64,000 nucleotides of DNA from UBA6107 sp964459385 (lineage in GTDB: Bacteria; Chloroflexota; Anaerolineae; Anaerolineales; Anaerolineaceae): NCBI GenBank assembly GCA_964459385.1, contig CAYWLG010000013.1, positions 11,740 through 75,739 on the forward strand. Direction: 5' to 3'. The notes beneath the pieces were generated by a model that was not told the origin of the DNA, made no database searches, and saw only the letters and a program-made list of their open reading frames with translations. Of the stretch, positions 8,078 through 15,537 are shown one piece after another; the stretch's first letter is position 1, and each line of letters begins with the position of its first letter. The position numbers and the translations under genes were made by a program.

Positions 8078-9399
8078 GCCCCGCCTCAGAAAAATCAGTG
8101 CAGGTGCTGCCGCTCTTCATCGAAAAACTCCGCGAAGGCAGCTACTTTACTCTGCCCTTCACCCTGCCTGAGAACGTAGAAAGCCTGACCATCCGCTACG
8201 ACTACGAACGCTACCACCCCGAAACGCTGAGCGTGGAGGCGGGCAGTTACGAGAGCCGCACCCAGGTGAACATCATCGACCTGGGGCTGATCGCCCCGGA
8301 TGGCACCCAGGTAGGCGCTTCGGGTTCGGATAAACGTACCTTCACCATCAGCGCGGTGAGCGCCACCCCAGGCTACAAGCCCAACGACCTCAAGCCCGGC
8401 AAATGGGAGATCATCGTGGGCGCCTACAAGATCGCCGCCGAGGGCGTGCAAGTGACCTACGAGATCGAGACCACTTTCAAGCAGCGCCGCCTCTTGAAGG
8501 GCGACCTGCACATGCACACCGTGGCCTCTGACGGCGTGCAGACGGCCGAAGAACTGGCCTGGCGCGCCAAACGTCACGGGCTCGATTTCATCGCCATCAC
8601 CGACCACAATCAGACCATCACGGCCGATGCCCTGCCCAAAGTGGACGGCGTGACCGTCATCCCCGGGCTGGAGTGGACGCACTACAAGGGCCATGCCAAC
8701 TTTTTGGGCTGCGGCCAGCCTTACGACGGGTCTTTCATCGCCAACAACCCCGAAGAAGTGGCCGCCCATTTCAACACGGCCCATAAGCGCGGCGCCACCC
8801 TGGTGGCCAACCATCCGTTCGATGAAGGCTGCCCCTTCCAGTTCGATATGAGCCGCCTGCCCATTGACGTGATGGAGGTCTGGAACGGCCCGATGCGCGA
8901 ATCGAATTTGAAGGCGGTGGGCTACTGGCACAGCTTGCTGGTGGCGGGCCGAAAGGTGCCCATCAGCGGCGGCAGTGATTTTCACCGCGACACGCCCTTC
9001 CTGTTTTTGGGCGGGCCGACCACCTGCGTGTATGCCCTCTCGCCCAGCCCGGCCGATATTCTGGCGGCGCTGCGTCAGGGGCACGCCTTCATCAGTTTTG
9101 CGCCCGATGGACCCACCCTTGATTTGCGCGCCGGGGATGCTATAATGGGCGACAGCCTCAAATGGCAGCCCGGCCTTCGTTTACAGATCGATTTCGACGG
9201 CCTGCTAAAGGGAGATGTGGTGCGCCTGGCCAGCCGGGCCGAGACCACGCCCATTTTGCAGGCTGCGGCCAATGGCAGTGCACATCTGACCCTGCCCGTA
9301 CCCGGCCCCGGCTTTGCCCGCATCGAAGTGCTGCGCGCCTTTTTGCCCGGCCTGCCGCTGCTGCCGGCGCTGCTCTCGAACCCGATCTACTTCGATTGA
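8074..9399 (+). CDS. PHP-domain metal-dependent phosphohydrolase (CehA/McbA-like)
   Basis: 441 residues. A beta-rich N-terminal domain of about 140 residues precedes a PHP domain. PHP metal ligands are visible in order: GDLHMHT (HxH), AITDHNQ, LEWTHYKGHANFLG, VANHPF and SGGSDFHRD. CehA/McbA relatives hydrolyse phosphodiesters or, in named members, carbamate or ester bonds. The operon with a GPH transporter and an esterase suggests stepwise uptake and breakdown of an esterified sugar or phospho compound; that is inference. The start ATG 8074 overlaps the esterase stop. Confidence 0.8.
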   Translation: MSPASEKSVQVLPLFIEKLREGSYFTLPFTLPENVESLTIRYDYERYHPETLSVEAGSYESRTQVNIIDLGLIAPDGTQVGASGSDKRTFTISAVSATPGYKPNDLKPGKWEIIVGAYKIAAEGVQVTYEIETTFKQRRLLKGDLHMHTVASDGVQTAEELAWRAKRHGLDFIAITDHNQTITADALPKVDGVTVIPGLEWTHYKGHANFLGCGQPYDGSFIANNPEEVAAHFNTAHKRGATLVANHPFDEGCPFQFDMSRLPIDVMEVWNGPMRESNLKAVGYWHSLLVAGRKVPISGGSDFHRDTPFLFLGGPTTCVYALSPSPADILAALRQGHAFISFAPDGPTLDLRAGDAIMGDSLKWQPGLRLQIDFDGLLKGDVVRLASRAETTPILQAAANGSAHLTLPVPGPGFARIEVLRAFLPGLPLLPALLSNPIYFD

Positions 9400-9448
9400 C
9401 ATCTTCTTTAGGAGCCACTCCCCTCCCTGGGAGGATGGTCTCCATGCA

Positions 9449-9486
9449 AGACAGGCACCTTTCAACCGGGTGCCTGTCTGCGTTTA
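9449..9486 (+). terminator. Terminator-like hairpin after the PHP operon
   Basis: AGACAGGCACC (9449-9459) pairs perfectly with GGTGCCTGTCT (9469-9479), an 11-bp stem. The following GCGTTT is a weak U-tract. It lies 50 bases after the PHP gene stop. Confidence 0.6.
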
Positions 9487-9584
9487 AGACGATTCGTTCC
9501 ACTCTCGCCGATCTAAAATCCGCTATACTTTTCTTAATAGAGAGGCATCATAGGGTAATACTGGTTAACTGAGAGGAGTGGGTT

Positions 9585-10370
9585 ATGTTGCTAAAAGAGA
9601 AAGTTGCGGTTGTTTTTGGCGGCGGCGGAGAGGTCGGGCGGGCGATTGCATTGGGTTTTGCCAGAGAAGGCGCGGTGGTGTATCTGGCAGGCAGAACCCT
9701 TTCAAAACTGGAAAAGACCGCCGAACAGATTCATCAATTGGGCGGCAAAGCTTTCATCGGGCAAATGGATGCCATGGATCCGCAATCTATAGAGCGGTAT
9801 CTGGCGGATGTGGTCAAAGAAGCCGGGCATCTTGACGTAACCTTTAATGCCATCAGCACGGACGATGTGCAGGGCATTCCCCTTACCCGGATATCATTTG
9901 AACAATTCATGGCCCCGATTGATCTGGGCATGCGCACCCAGTTTTTTACTGCCACGGCTGCGGCCCGCATCATGGAAAAACAGGGCAGCGGCGTGATCAT
10001 GACCATCAGTGCCGTTTCGGGGAAAACGGCTTACCCGAACTCGGGCGGTTTCGCGGTTTCCTGCATCGGCATCGAAACCTTTTGCCGTCAGTTAGCCAAC
10101 GAGGTTGGCCCAAGCGGCGTGCGGGTGATCTGCCTGCGTTCGGCAGGCTCTCTGGATGCCAGCGGGCTGCAAGAGGTATTTACCCAGCACGCAAAAAACG
10201 CCGGGATGAGCTATGAGCAGTTCGTGCAGAACGCCGTCAAAGACATTCCTTTACGCAAGCTGCCCGCGTTAAAAGAGATCGCTGATGTGGCGGCCTTCAT
10301 GGCCTCAGACCATGCCAGCGCCCTTACCGGCACGGCGGTGAACATTAGCTGCGGCCAAACGCCTGACTGA
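9585..10370 (+). CDS. SDR-fold protein lacking the YxxxK catalytic pair
   Basis: 261 residues of short-chain dehydrogenase/reductase fold. The nucleotide-binding loop is GGGGEVGRA (12-20), and DVTFNAIS replaces the usual NNAG. Ser142 is present in ISAVSG, but where the family has YxxxK this protein reads F156-A-V-S-C160. The downstream ETFCRQLANEVGPSGVRVICLRSAGS fits the fold. Classical hydride-transfer chemistry therefore looks unlikely. From memory a recognised SDR subgroup shows the same change. GAGGAG precedes ATG 9585. It stands alone between a terminator and the repeat region. Confidence 0.85.
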   Translation: MLLKEKVAVVFGGGGEVGRAIALGFAREGAVVYLAGRTLSKLEKTAEQIHQLGGKAFIGQMDAMDPQSIERYLADVVKEAGHLDVTFNAISTDDVQGIPLTRISFEQFMAPIDLGMRTQFFTATAAARIMEKQGSGVIMTISAVSGKTAYPNSGGFAVSCIGIETFCRQLANEVGPSGVRVICLRSAGSLDASGLQEVFTQHAKNAGMSYEQFVQNAVKDIPLRKLPALKEIADVAAFMASDHASALTGTAVNISCGQTPD

Positions 10371-10393
10371 TTTAAAAATACAAAGAGGCACCA

Positions 10394-10442
10394 GCAGGGT
10401 GCGCCGGTGACGCACCGTTTTTGGCGACGCGACAAGGGCGCA
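10394..10442. repeat. REP-like repeat copy A (partly degenerate)
   Basis: The left hairpin is intact: GGTGCG (10398-10403) pairs with CGCACC (10411-10416). The spacer TTTTTGGC matches the other copies, but the right hairpin has decayed to GACGCGACAAGGGCGCA. It lies 12 bases beyond the stop of the RAYT transposase, so this gene is flanked on both sides by members of the repeat family. Confidence 0.75.
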
Positions 10443-10453
10443 TCAATATAAAT

Positions 10454-11002
10454 TTACTCCCATTCATACATGCTCAAGCGGCCTTCCTGACCGCCTACCC
10501 ATTCCAGATCATAGATTCCTTTCCCAACAAAACGCTTAAAGCTCGACCAGGGCCAATCGGCAGCCTTTTTGACATGGCCGTGTTTGATGGGATTGTAATG
10601 AATGTAATCAATATGGGTTTCAAGGTCAATTTCATCGCTGAGGGTGTGTTCCCAAAAGCGGCGCTGCCAGATGGCGGCTTCACCGCGTTTTTGCCGCGAT
10701 TCATTGCGCACGCCACCCGGCCCAATTTCTTGCAAGTATCCTTTGGTGAATAACCGTTTGATTTCTTTCCAACGAACCGAGTAGTTGGCATCGTTTTCGG
10801 GTAATTTCCAAATGCAATGCAGGTGATCTGGCAACAAACAAATGGCAATAGTTTCGAAAGGAAATCGTTTTTGAGTATCTTGCCAGGCATTATGGAGCAA
10901 GGTGCGGCTGGAATCGCCGGTTAAAATGGGAAGACGTTGATAGGTAACAACCGTAAAAAAATAATACCCTCCACTTACCTTGAACCGTCGATATTCAGGC
11001 AT
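10454..11002 (-). CDS. REP-associated tyrosine transposase (RAYT)
   Basis: 182 residues of the Y1/IS200-like transposase superfamily. The metal-binding HUH-type motif is H60-L-H62 in LLPDHLHCIW. The family's WQRRFWEH block is present, and the tyrosine motif is YIHYNPIKHG with Tyr133 the probable nucleophile. RAYTs nick single-stranded palindromic REP sequences and are usually single-copy domesticated genes flanked by their repeats. Copy A lies downstream and copy B begins 22 bases before the start codon, which fits that pattern. No Shine-Dalgarno sequence is obvious before ATG 11002. All motifs appear intact, so it may be active. Confidence 0.9.
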   Translation of the reverse strand: MPEYRRFKVSGGYYFFTVVTYQRLPILTGDSSRTLLHNAWQDTQKRFPFETIAICLLPDHLHCIWKLPENDANYSVRWKEIKRLFTKGYLQEIGPGGVRNESRQKRGEAAIWQRRFWEHTLSDEIDLETHIDYIHYNPIKHGHVKKAADWPWSSFKRFVGKGIYDLEWVGGQEGRLSMYEWE

Positions 11003-11024
11003 GTGTAAATTTTATATTATTTCC

Positions 11025-11087
11025 GTAGGGTGCGTTAAAAACGCACCATTTTTGGCCGTGGGTTGGTGCGTCAAGGACGCACCCTAC
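11025..11087. repeat. REP-like repeat copy B, 63-bp double hairpin
   Basis: The outer ends GTAGGGTGCGT (11025-11035) and ACGCACCCTAC (11077-11087) are inverted. Each half is itself a hairpin: GGTGCGT-TAAAA-ACGCACC, and GGTGCGT-CAAGG-ACGCACC. The spacer between them contains TTTTTGGCCGTGG. This is the layout of a bacterial interspersed mosaic element made of two opposed REPs. It lies immediately upstream of the RAYT start. Confidence 0.9.
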
Positions 11088-11164
11088 TTCGATTGAAATC
11101 TATTAAAAAGACCCTCTCTTCATGTGCAATATAGATTAAAATCTAATTTCAGGAGGCTTGGGAT

Positions 11165-11431
11165 ATGATAGATTTCATAAAATCTGCATTACCATGGGTA
11201 ATTATTGGAATTTCCATTGCTGTTTTAGCTGCATATTGGGCATCTGAAAAATTACCCAAAAGCACAGAAACGAACGAACGACACCCTAATGGAGAAAATT
11301 ATTTGGGCATTTCTGTGCCAGTTGGATTATTGTTTGGTGTTGCAATTGGTCTTACAATTCTGGACCTTGCGACAGGAATAGCGCTTGGAATGTTGCTTGG
11401 TGTATGTGTTGGTATCATAAAACGGAAGTAA
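11165..11431 (+). CDS. Small membrane protein between repeats
   Basis: 88 residues with an N-terminal membrane helix (ALPWVIIGISIAVLAAYWAS), a short polar loop with an ERHPNGENY stretch, and one or two glycine-rich membrane segments near the C-terminus (VGLLFGVAIGLTILDL, GIALGMLLGVCVGII). It ends in the basic KRK. AGGAGG stands nine bases before ATG 11165. I do not recognise a family. It is a single-gene unit bounded by repeat copies B and C. It is AT-rich, and its strand is opposite to its neighbours. Confidence 0.7.
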   Translation: MIDFIKSALPWVIIGISIAVLAAYWASEKLPKSTETNERHPNGENYLGISVPVGLLFGVAIGLTILDLATGIALGMLLGVCVGIIKRK

Positions 11432-11437
11432 TCGAGT

Positions 11438-11496
11438 AAGGCACATCAGAGACGTACCCTATTCTCTGGCTAATTACCAATTATCAATTTCTTCAG
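11438..11496. repeat. Degenerate half repeat plus relic of the HIT gene tail
   Basis: Bases 11438-11462 (AAGGCACATCAGAGACGTACC...) align with the right half of the repeat consensus. The next 31 bases (11466-11496) match the last codons of the HIT gene and its trailer at 12904-12934 in 27 of 31 positions, with four transitions. Read on the minus strand they spell LKKLIIGN-stop, against LKKLMIDN-stop in the intact gene. A repeat half and its adjoining gene tail were therefore duplicated together. Confidence 0.7.
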
Positions 11497-11501
11497 AATT
11501 C

Positions 11502-11564
11502 GTAGGGTGCGTTAAAAACGCACCATCTGGGGCCGTGGTTTGGTGCGTCGAGGACGCACCCTAC
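11502..11564. repeat. REP-like repeat copy C, 63-bp double hairpin
   Basis: It has the same length and design as copy B. The left arm is GTAGGGTGCGTTAAAAACG, the spacer contains GGGGCCGTGG, and the right hairpin is GGTGCGTCGAGGACGCACC ending in CTAC. It lies downstream of the small membrane protein gene. The gap 11432-11735 holds only repeat material: the degenerate half, copy C and copy D. Confidence 0.9.
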
Positions 11565-11620
11565 TTAATCCCGCCAAGATCAATTTGCGCTCTACGAGGG
11601 CTCGTGATGGCAGAGTTTAT

Positions 11621-11673
11621 GGGGTAAGTTAAAAGCGCAATTTTTAGTGGTAAGGTACGCTTGTGACGCGCTT
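11621..11673. repeat. REP-like repeat copy D (decayed)
   Basis: GGGGTAAGTTAAAAGCGCAA, then TTTTTAGTGG and AAGGTACGCTTGTGACGCGC, align along the whole consensus but with most stems interrupted. It is an old copy, 57 bases from copy C. Confidence 0.6.
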
Positions 11674-11735
11674 TTAATGTTGGAACAAACAAAAATAGAG
11701 TGAGTTGGGGATATTTAGAAGTACACTCTGCCTTT

Positions 11736-12773
11736 TTATGGCCCGATGTCTACCTCGCGATAATTACCAGTGTTAGAGATTAATTGGGTAATTTTTCCTG
11801 TTTTTACTTCAATTTGAAAAATTGTGGAACGACAAAAATCTGCTACCGATGCTTCAACGAGCAAAAAACGACCATCTGGACTCCAAACAATTTTTGAAGA
11901 CCCCATGCAATCAACAGACCCACGAAATATCGGGTGATAATATTCATCTTCCCCACCACTACCCCGGGCTGGAGGAAGATAAATCCATTGAAGATCATCA
12001 CCAGTGGGTTTAATAACAGCAATTCCCGGATACCCCGTTACTTCATCCCAGCGGAAAAAAGCTATCTCTTTCCCGTCGGGCGACCAAGCCGGACTCCAGC
12101 CATCCACAAGAGATTTCAATACCTTTCCATCTGTATCGACGATTTTAAGGCTTCCCTGGCGAATGACTTTAATCTTTTTTGTCAGGTCATAATCATCGGC
12201 TGGCAAGATATAGCTTTGTTCTGCAGAATCAACCACTAAAATATCGCTTGTTGGGGACCAATCTACTCTAATGATCCTCTCATTACTTGAGCGTTCTTCC
12301 CAGCACCTAGAACTCCCGGACAATTCCAATAAACATAAATTCGATCTCTCGCCGTTTTCGCAAATCACTGCAATTTGCTTTCCATCTTTAGACCAACTCA
12401 AAGAATTTACCCCAAGCTCTGATAAGCTTTGTAAACACGCAGATGGAATTGCGAGTTCGAAATGGTTACTTACAAAGCCTTTCAGTATGAAATTATTTGG
12501 TAGGGCGGAGAGGTGATAAATACAAATACTGGTTTTATCAACGCACCTAACTGCGAATACACCTTTTTCGCTTTGTAACCAATCTATTGTTCCAGTCGCT
12601 GTTCCCAAAATTTTTAGATTCTTGCTGTTTATCTCCATGCTAAGCAGTTGCGCTGGTTGTTGCTCTCCCGACCACTGTAATAAGAGAATTCGCTCTGTGC
12701 CTTGTTTGAAAAGCAGCAAGGCACCTAACAAGAGGACAAGCAAGGTTAGGACGAATGCAAATATTTTTTTCAT
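11736..12773 (-). CDS. Exported beta-propeller protein (PD40/WD40-like)
   Basis: 345 residues. An N-terminal signal anchor (KKIFAFVLTLLVLLLGALLLF) is followed by repeated beta-propeller blades marked by SWSKDGKQIAVI, DWSPTSDILVVD, AWSPDGKEIAFF and VWSPDGRFLLVE, the WSPDG-type PD40 repeat also found in TolB-like proteins. It should sit outside the membrane and act in binding; no catalytic residues are evident. The coding sequence is AT-rich with no close operon partner. It is bounded by repeat copy D on its 3' side and copy E on its 5' side. Confidence 0.75.
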   Translation of the reverse strand: MKKIFAFVLTLLVLLLGALLLFKQGTERILLLQWSGEQQPAQLLSMEINSKNLKILGTATGTIDWLQSEKGVFAVRCVDKTSICIYHLSALPNNFILKGFVSNHFELAIPSACLQSLSELGVNSLSWSKDGKQIAVICENGERSNLCLLELSGSSRCWEERSSNERIIRVDWSPTSDILVVDSAEQSYILPADDYDLTKKIKVIRQGSLKIVDTDGKVLKSLVDGWSPAWSPDGKEIAFFRWDEVTGYPGIAVIKPTGDDLQWIYLPPARGSGGEDEYYHPIFRGSVDCMGSSKIVWSPDGRFLLVEASVADFCRSTIFQIEVKTGKITQLISNTGNYREVDIGP

Positions 12774-12814
12774 TGCCTCATGATTTCCCCAACAATACTT
12801 CCATGATCTAATGA

Positions 12815-12902
12815 CATGTGCAAATTTTACATTCTTTTCGTAGGGTGCGTTTTTAACGCACCATTTTTGGCCGTGGTTTGGTGCGTCAGGGACGCACCCT
12901 AC
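12815..12902. repeat. REP-like repeat copy E with a relic of the RAYT leader
   Basis: Bases 12840-12902 are an intact 63-bp double hairpin. The 25 bases before it (12815-12839, CATGTGCAAATTTTACATTC...) match 21 of 25 positions of 11000-11024, which hold the RAYT start codon and leader beside copy B. The distance from CAT to GTAGGG is 25 bases in both. Copy E therefore carries the edge of a RAYT gene without the gene. Confidence 0.85.
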
Positions 12903-12907
12903 TCTGG

Positions 12908-13315
12908 CTAATTATCAATCATTAATTTTTTCAGCAGTTCATCGACATTGAACGTTTTTGGCGGAAACTCCGGCCATAGATTGAGACCGTCATTCTCAAA
13001 GCGGGGAATCAAATGAACATGAAAGTGAAAGACCGATTGCTGTGCTGAGATGCCGCTTGCATGCAAAAGATTTACCCCTGTGGCGTTTATTTGTTCTTTA
13101 TAGTGCAAGGCCAAAGTTTTTGTAACTGCCGTGAGGCTTGTCAGAATCACTTCCGGGATCGTGTAAATATCGGCAAAGTGCTGTTTGGGCGCAATGATCG
13201 TATGGCCGTATGCTTGCGGGGTTAAGGGCAGAAAGCAAATCACCTCGTCGGTTTGATAGATGACGTGTGAATCCCGTCGTCCCTGTGAAATCTCACAAAA
13301 AACGCAGTTTTTCAT
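12908..13315 (-). CDS. HIT family nucleotide hydrolase/transferase
   Basis: 135 residues, typical for HIT proteins. The zinc-type Cys pair is in CVFCEI (4-7), and the histidine triad is HFHVHL at about 97-102 (FHFHVHLIPRF). HIT proteins of this size hydrolyse nucleotides with small leaving groups, such as Ap4A-type or AMP-lysine compounds. The start is ATG 13315; an ATG at 13333 is also in frame (MLGDHRMKN). The open frame continues upstream only because it reads through repeat F. Its last codons and trailer are duplicated at 11466-11496. It is bounded by repeats E and F. Confidence 0.85.
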   Translation of the reverse strand: MKNCVFCEISQGRRDSHVIYQTDEVICFLPLTPQAYGHTIIAPKQHFADIYTIPEVILTSLTAVTKTLALHYKEQINATGVNLLHASGISAQQSVFHFHVHLIPRFENDGLNLWPEFPPKTFNVDELLKKLMIDN

Positions 13316-13354
13316 CCTATGATCCCCTAGCATGTATTCATTTTCCAAGCATGG

Positions 13355-13380
13355 TTTGGTGCGTCGGGGACGCACCCTAC
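13355..13380. repeat. REP-like repeat copy F (single hairpin)
   Basis: Only the right half is present: GGTGCGTCGGGGACGCACC followed by CTAC. It lies between the HIT start and the stop of the ricin-lectin gene (13383). Confidence 0.8.
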
Positions 13381-13382
13381 CC

Positions 13383-14066
13383 TCACTTTGCAGCGAGCAG
13401 ATACCACTGCTGATTTTTGCCGCCGTGCGAGAAGGCGAGGGTGATGATCTTTTCGCCCGCCGTCGTGGAATCATCGGGCAGGTCAAGAAAGCGCCCGCTG
13501 GCCGATTGCAGCCACACCGAGCCGGGGGTGAAGCAAGCCCAGGCGCTGCTGAGTTCGCAGGCCATTGTGCTCCAAAGCTGAGCTGCGCTGCCGTCGCAAG
13601 GAGCCACCTGCAGCAGCGTGCCTTCACCGCTGGCCGCACCGCCCGCAGCATCCAGGCAGTGCTGTCCATCGGCGGTTTGCAGTGAGAAGGAACCATCCGA
13701 CTGTGCCACCATTGTCCAGAGCTGTTCCGGAGCCCCACTGTAAGGCTGCTGCTCCACGTTCGCGCCGCTGACGGTGAGCACCTGCTGGCTGACCACCGAT
13801 TGGATCAGGTAAGCCGCTCCGGCCTGAGCCTGAACCACCGGGGTCACCTGCGCCATATCCAGCGTGGGTAGCGGCGTGGGAGCCAGCGTTGCCGTGGCGG
13901 GCACTTCTGTGGCCGCAGCGGTCGTGGCAGTCGGCAGCTCGGTAGCGGACTGATCGGACGGGGCCGCGGCGTTTGCGGCGGGAGCCTCTGCGCTCGGGGC
14001 GGCGCATCCACTGATGAAGAGCGCGACCACGAGCGCGCAGACGAGGGTGTATTGGATCGTTTTCAT
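13383..14066 (-). CDS. Lipoprotein with ricin-type beta-trefoil lectin domain
   Basis: 227 residues. The signal peptide ends in the lipobox ISGC (about 18-21), followed by an Ala/Thr/Pro-rich spacer to about residue 75. The C-terminal 140 residues form a ricin-B-like trefoil: AYLIQSVVSQQVLTV, QLWTMVAQSDGSFSLQ, HCLDAAGG, QLWSTMAC and NQQWYLL, with the repeated Q-x-W motifs. It is probably a cell-surface carbohydrate-binding protein. GGAGATGCC precedes ATG 14066. No enzyme domain is attached and there is no operon partner. Confidence 0.85.
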   Translation of the reverse strand: MKTIQYTLVCALVVALFISGCAAPSAEAPAANAAAPSDQSATELPTATTAAATEVPATATLAPTPLPTLDMAQVTPVVQAQAGAAYLIQSVVSQQVLTVSGANVEQQPYSGAPEQLWTMVAQSDGSFSLQTADGQHCLDAAGGAASGEGTLLQVAPCDGSAAQLWSTMACELSSAWACFTPGSVWLQSASGRFLDLPDDSTTAGEKIITLAFSHGGKNQQWYLLAAK

Positions 14067-14191
14067 GGCATCTCCTTCAATTGCATCTCGCTACCAACAA
14101 TTATACAAAGGTTCGTCTGCGCTGTGCATAAAATCGTCCTATATCCTCCTCTCCTTTTGATGAATGTACCGTTTGCCGGGATGCTGCGGAT

Positions 14192-14824
14192 TTAGAAGCC
14201 CAGGTCTTCACCAATGAGGATCACCTTGAGGCGACCGGCAAACACCGACATGCGCGTGACCAGCATCTGACTGTAGGCCTGTTCGGCCGCTTGCATCAAT
14301 TCATCATAAGAGGCGTAGGTTTGCTTGAAGAGCAGCAGCGTTTGCGGCGCCGCCCAGGTTTTGGCGCGCAAAGTGGCCGTTTCGAGGTTGGGCGACACCT
14401 TTTTGATGCCCGCCAGCACGATGACATGTTTCGGCCCAAAGCTGAGCGCAGCGGCGCGGTTGCCGATGCCATCCAGGTTGACGATCTCCCCATTGACGGT
14501 GAGGGCATTGGCACCCATCAGGTAATAGTCTGCCGCCAGCGCTTCGTGCGCCATTTTCTCTTTGGCCTGGCCACCCTGTGCATCATCGGGGTCAAGAAAG
14601 GCATAGCCCGCCTCTTTGAGCGCCGCCTGCACACCGATCTCGCGCAGGGTGGCCGACCCACCGCATGAAACCAGACTGCCGGCCGGGATGCTCTGGCGCA
14701 GTTCCGTCAGCACGTCGGCTTTGTGTTCGCAGTAGCACGCTTCGATGTTGTGCTTGCCAAACTCCTCAGACAGTTTTTGGGCCAGCAGGCGGTGAAAGAT
14801 CTCTTTCGGGCTTTGTGTATCCAT
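14192..14824 (-). CDS. LUD domain protein (LutC/YkgG-like)
   Basis: 210 residues of the LUD fold. Recognisable segments are SLVSCGGSATLREIGV and ANALTVNGEIVNLDGIGNRAAALSFGPKHVIVLAGIKKV, which is conserved in the family. LutC proteins act with LutA and LutB in lactate oxidation, but those partners are absent here. This protein belongs to the stand-alone type common in anaerobes, whose role is unclear. AAGGGATT lies upstream of ATG 14824. It is divergent from the SpoIIAA-like gene at 15058. Confidence 0.85.
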   Translation of the reverse strand: MDTQSPKEIFHRLLAQKLSEEFGKHNIEACYCEHKADVLTELRQSIPAGSLVSCGGSATLREIGVQAALKEAGYAFLDPDDAQGGQAKEKMAHEALAADYYLMGANALTVNGEIVNLDGIGNRAAALSFGPKHVIVLAGIKKVSPNLETATLRAKTWAAPQTLLLFKQTYASYDELMQAAEQAYSQMLVTRMSVFAGRLKVILIGEDLGF

Positions 14825-14925
14825 CGGTTATTGAATCCCTTCTTTTGTTTTTTGGCTGAATGCAACGCTCTTCATTATAGAAAGTGGATCTAAAAAAGAA
14901 AGGGCTATCTTTTGCTTTTAGCGTT

Positions 14926-14963
14926 TGCTATAATAAATGTAGGAAGCCACCCCTCGCGGGTGG
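14926..14963 (+). promoter_or_regulatory. Extended -10 promoter with a hairpin at the transcript start
   Basis: TGCTATAAT (14926-14934) is an extended -10 element; no good -35 is visible. Transcription would begin near 14941. The hairpin CCACCC (14947-14952) with GGGTGG (14958-14963) follows at once, then TTGTTGTCTT. It could be a stabilising 5' hairpin or a weak attenuator before the SpoIIAA-like gene at 15058. Confidence 0.55.
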
Positions 14964-15057
14964 TTGTTGTCTTAAAGGTGTGCAAGGCAAACAGACTTTG
15001 TAAATGCGCGGCAAAGTCTTAAAATAGAGGTAAGCGCGTTAGAAAATCTGAGGCGAA

Positions 15058-15435
15058 ATGGCAATCGAGGTTCGTTATAACGAGAAAGATCGGATCATCG
15101 AGGCCAAAATAAGCGGGGAATTTAACTGGCCAATGATGCAAGAGTTGGTATCTCAACTGGCAAACTGTGTCAACGAGAAAGATTGTCGGCTGATCCTGGT
15201 GGATGGACGAGAGCTGAAAATGGGGCTTTCCATATCCAATATCTATCTGACCCCCGACAAGGTGGAAAAGGCCTTCGGTCAGTTTGGGGTGAACGTACGT
15301 CAGTTGCGGCGGGCGATGGTGATCAAAGAGTTTGACCGAGATCTGCGCTTCATGGAGACGGTCAGCTTGAACCAGTCACAAACGCTGCGCTTGTTCGAAG
15401 ATGAAGCAACAGCCAGAACCTGGTTGAAGGAATAA
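15058..15435 (+). CDS. SpoIIAA-like (STAS-type) small protein, copy 1
   Basis: 125 residues. The alternation of strands and helices, with the C-terminal ETVSLNQSQTLRLFEDEATARTWLKE, matches SpoIIAA-like proteins, soluble relatives of STAS domains. It aligns over its full length with the next gene: SGEFNWP, IYLTP, RRLRRA-type and SLNQ motifs are shared. There is no evident phosphorylatable serine at the usual anti-sigma-antagonist position. The role is unknown; such proteins are thought to bind partners or lipids. GAGGCG precedes ATG 15058. Confidence 0.75.
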   Translation: MAIEVRYNEKDRIIEAKISGEFNWPMMQELVSQLANCVNEKDCRLILVDGRELKMGLSISNIYLTPDKVEKAFGQFGVNVRQLRRAMVIKEFDRDLRFMETVSLNQSQTLRLFEDEATARTWLKE

Positions 15436-15537
15436 TCGCTGCGGCAAGAGGGGGCTATTTACACGTAGTCTGGCACTTGCAAAACGTTACTGAACCTTCT
15501 ATGATAAAGATAGGTCTCTGTCGGATAGTGAGGGAAA

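Noticed and set aside
8095..9084. Long open frame antisense to the PHP gene
   Set aside because: The composition is shadow-like and the plus strand holds conserved metal-binding motifs.
10394..13380. CRISPR array
   Set aside because: The repeats are long, each is an internal double hairpin, spacing is irregular and full genes lie between them. No cas genes are present.
13316..13738. N-terminal extension of the HIT frame
   Set aside because: It reads through repeat F and antisense to the ricin-lectin gene. HIT proteins start at MKNCVFCEI.
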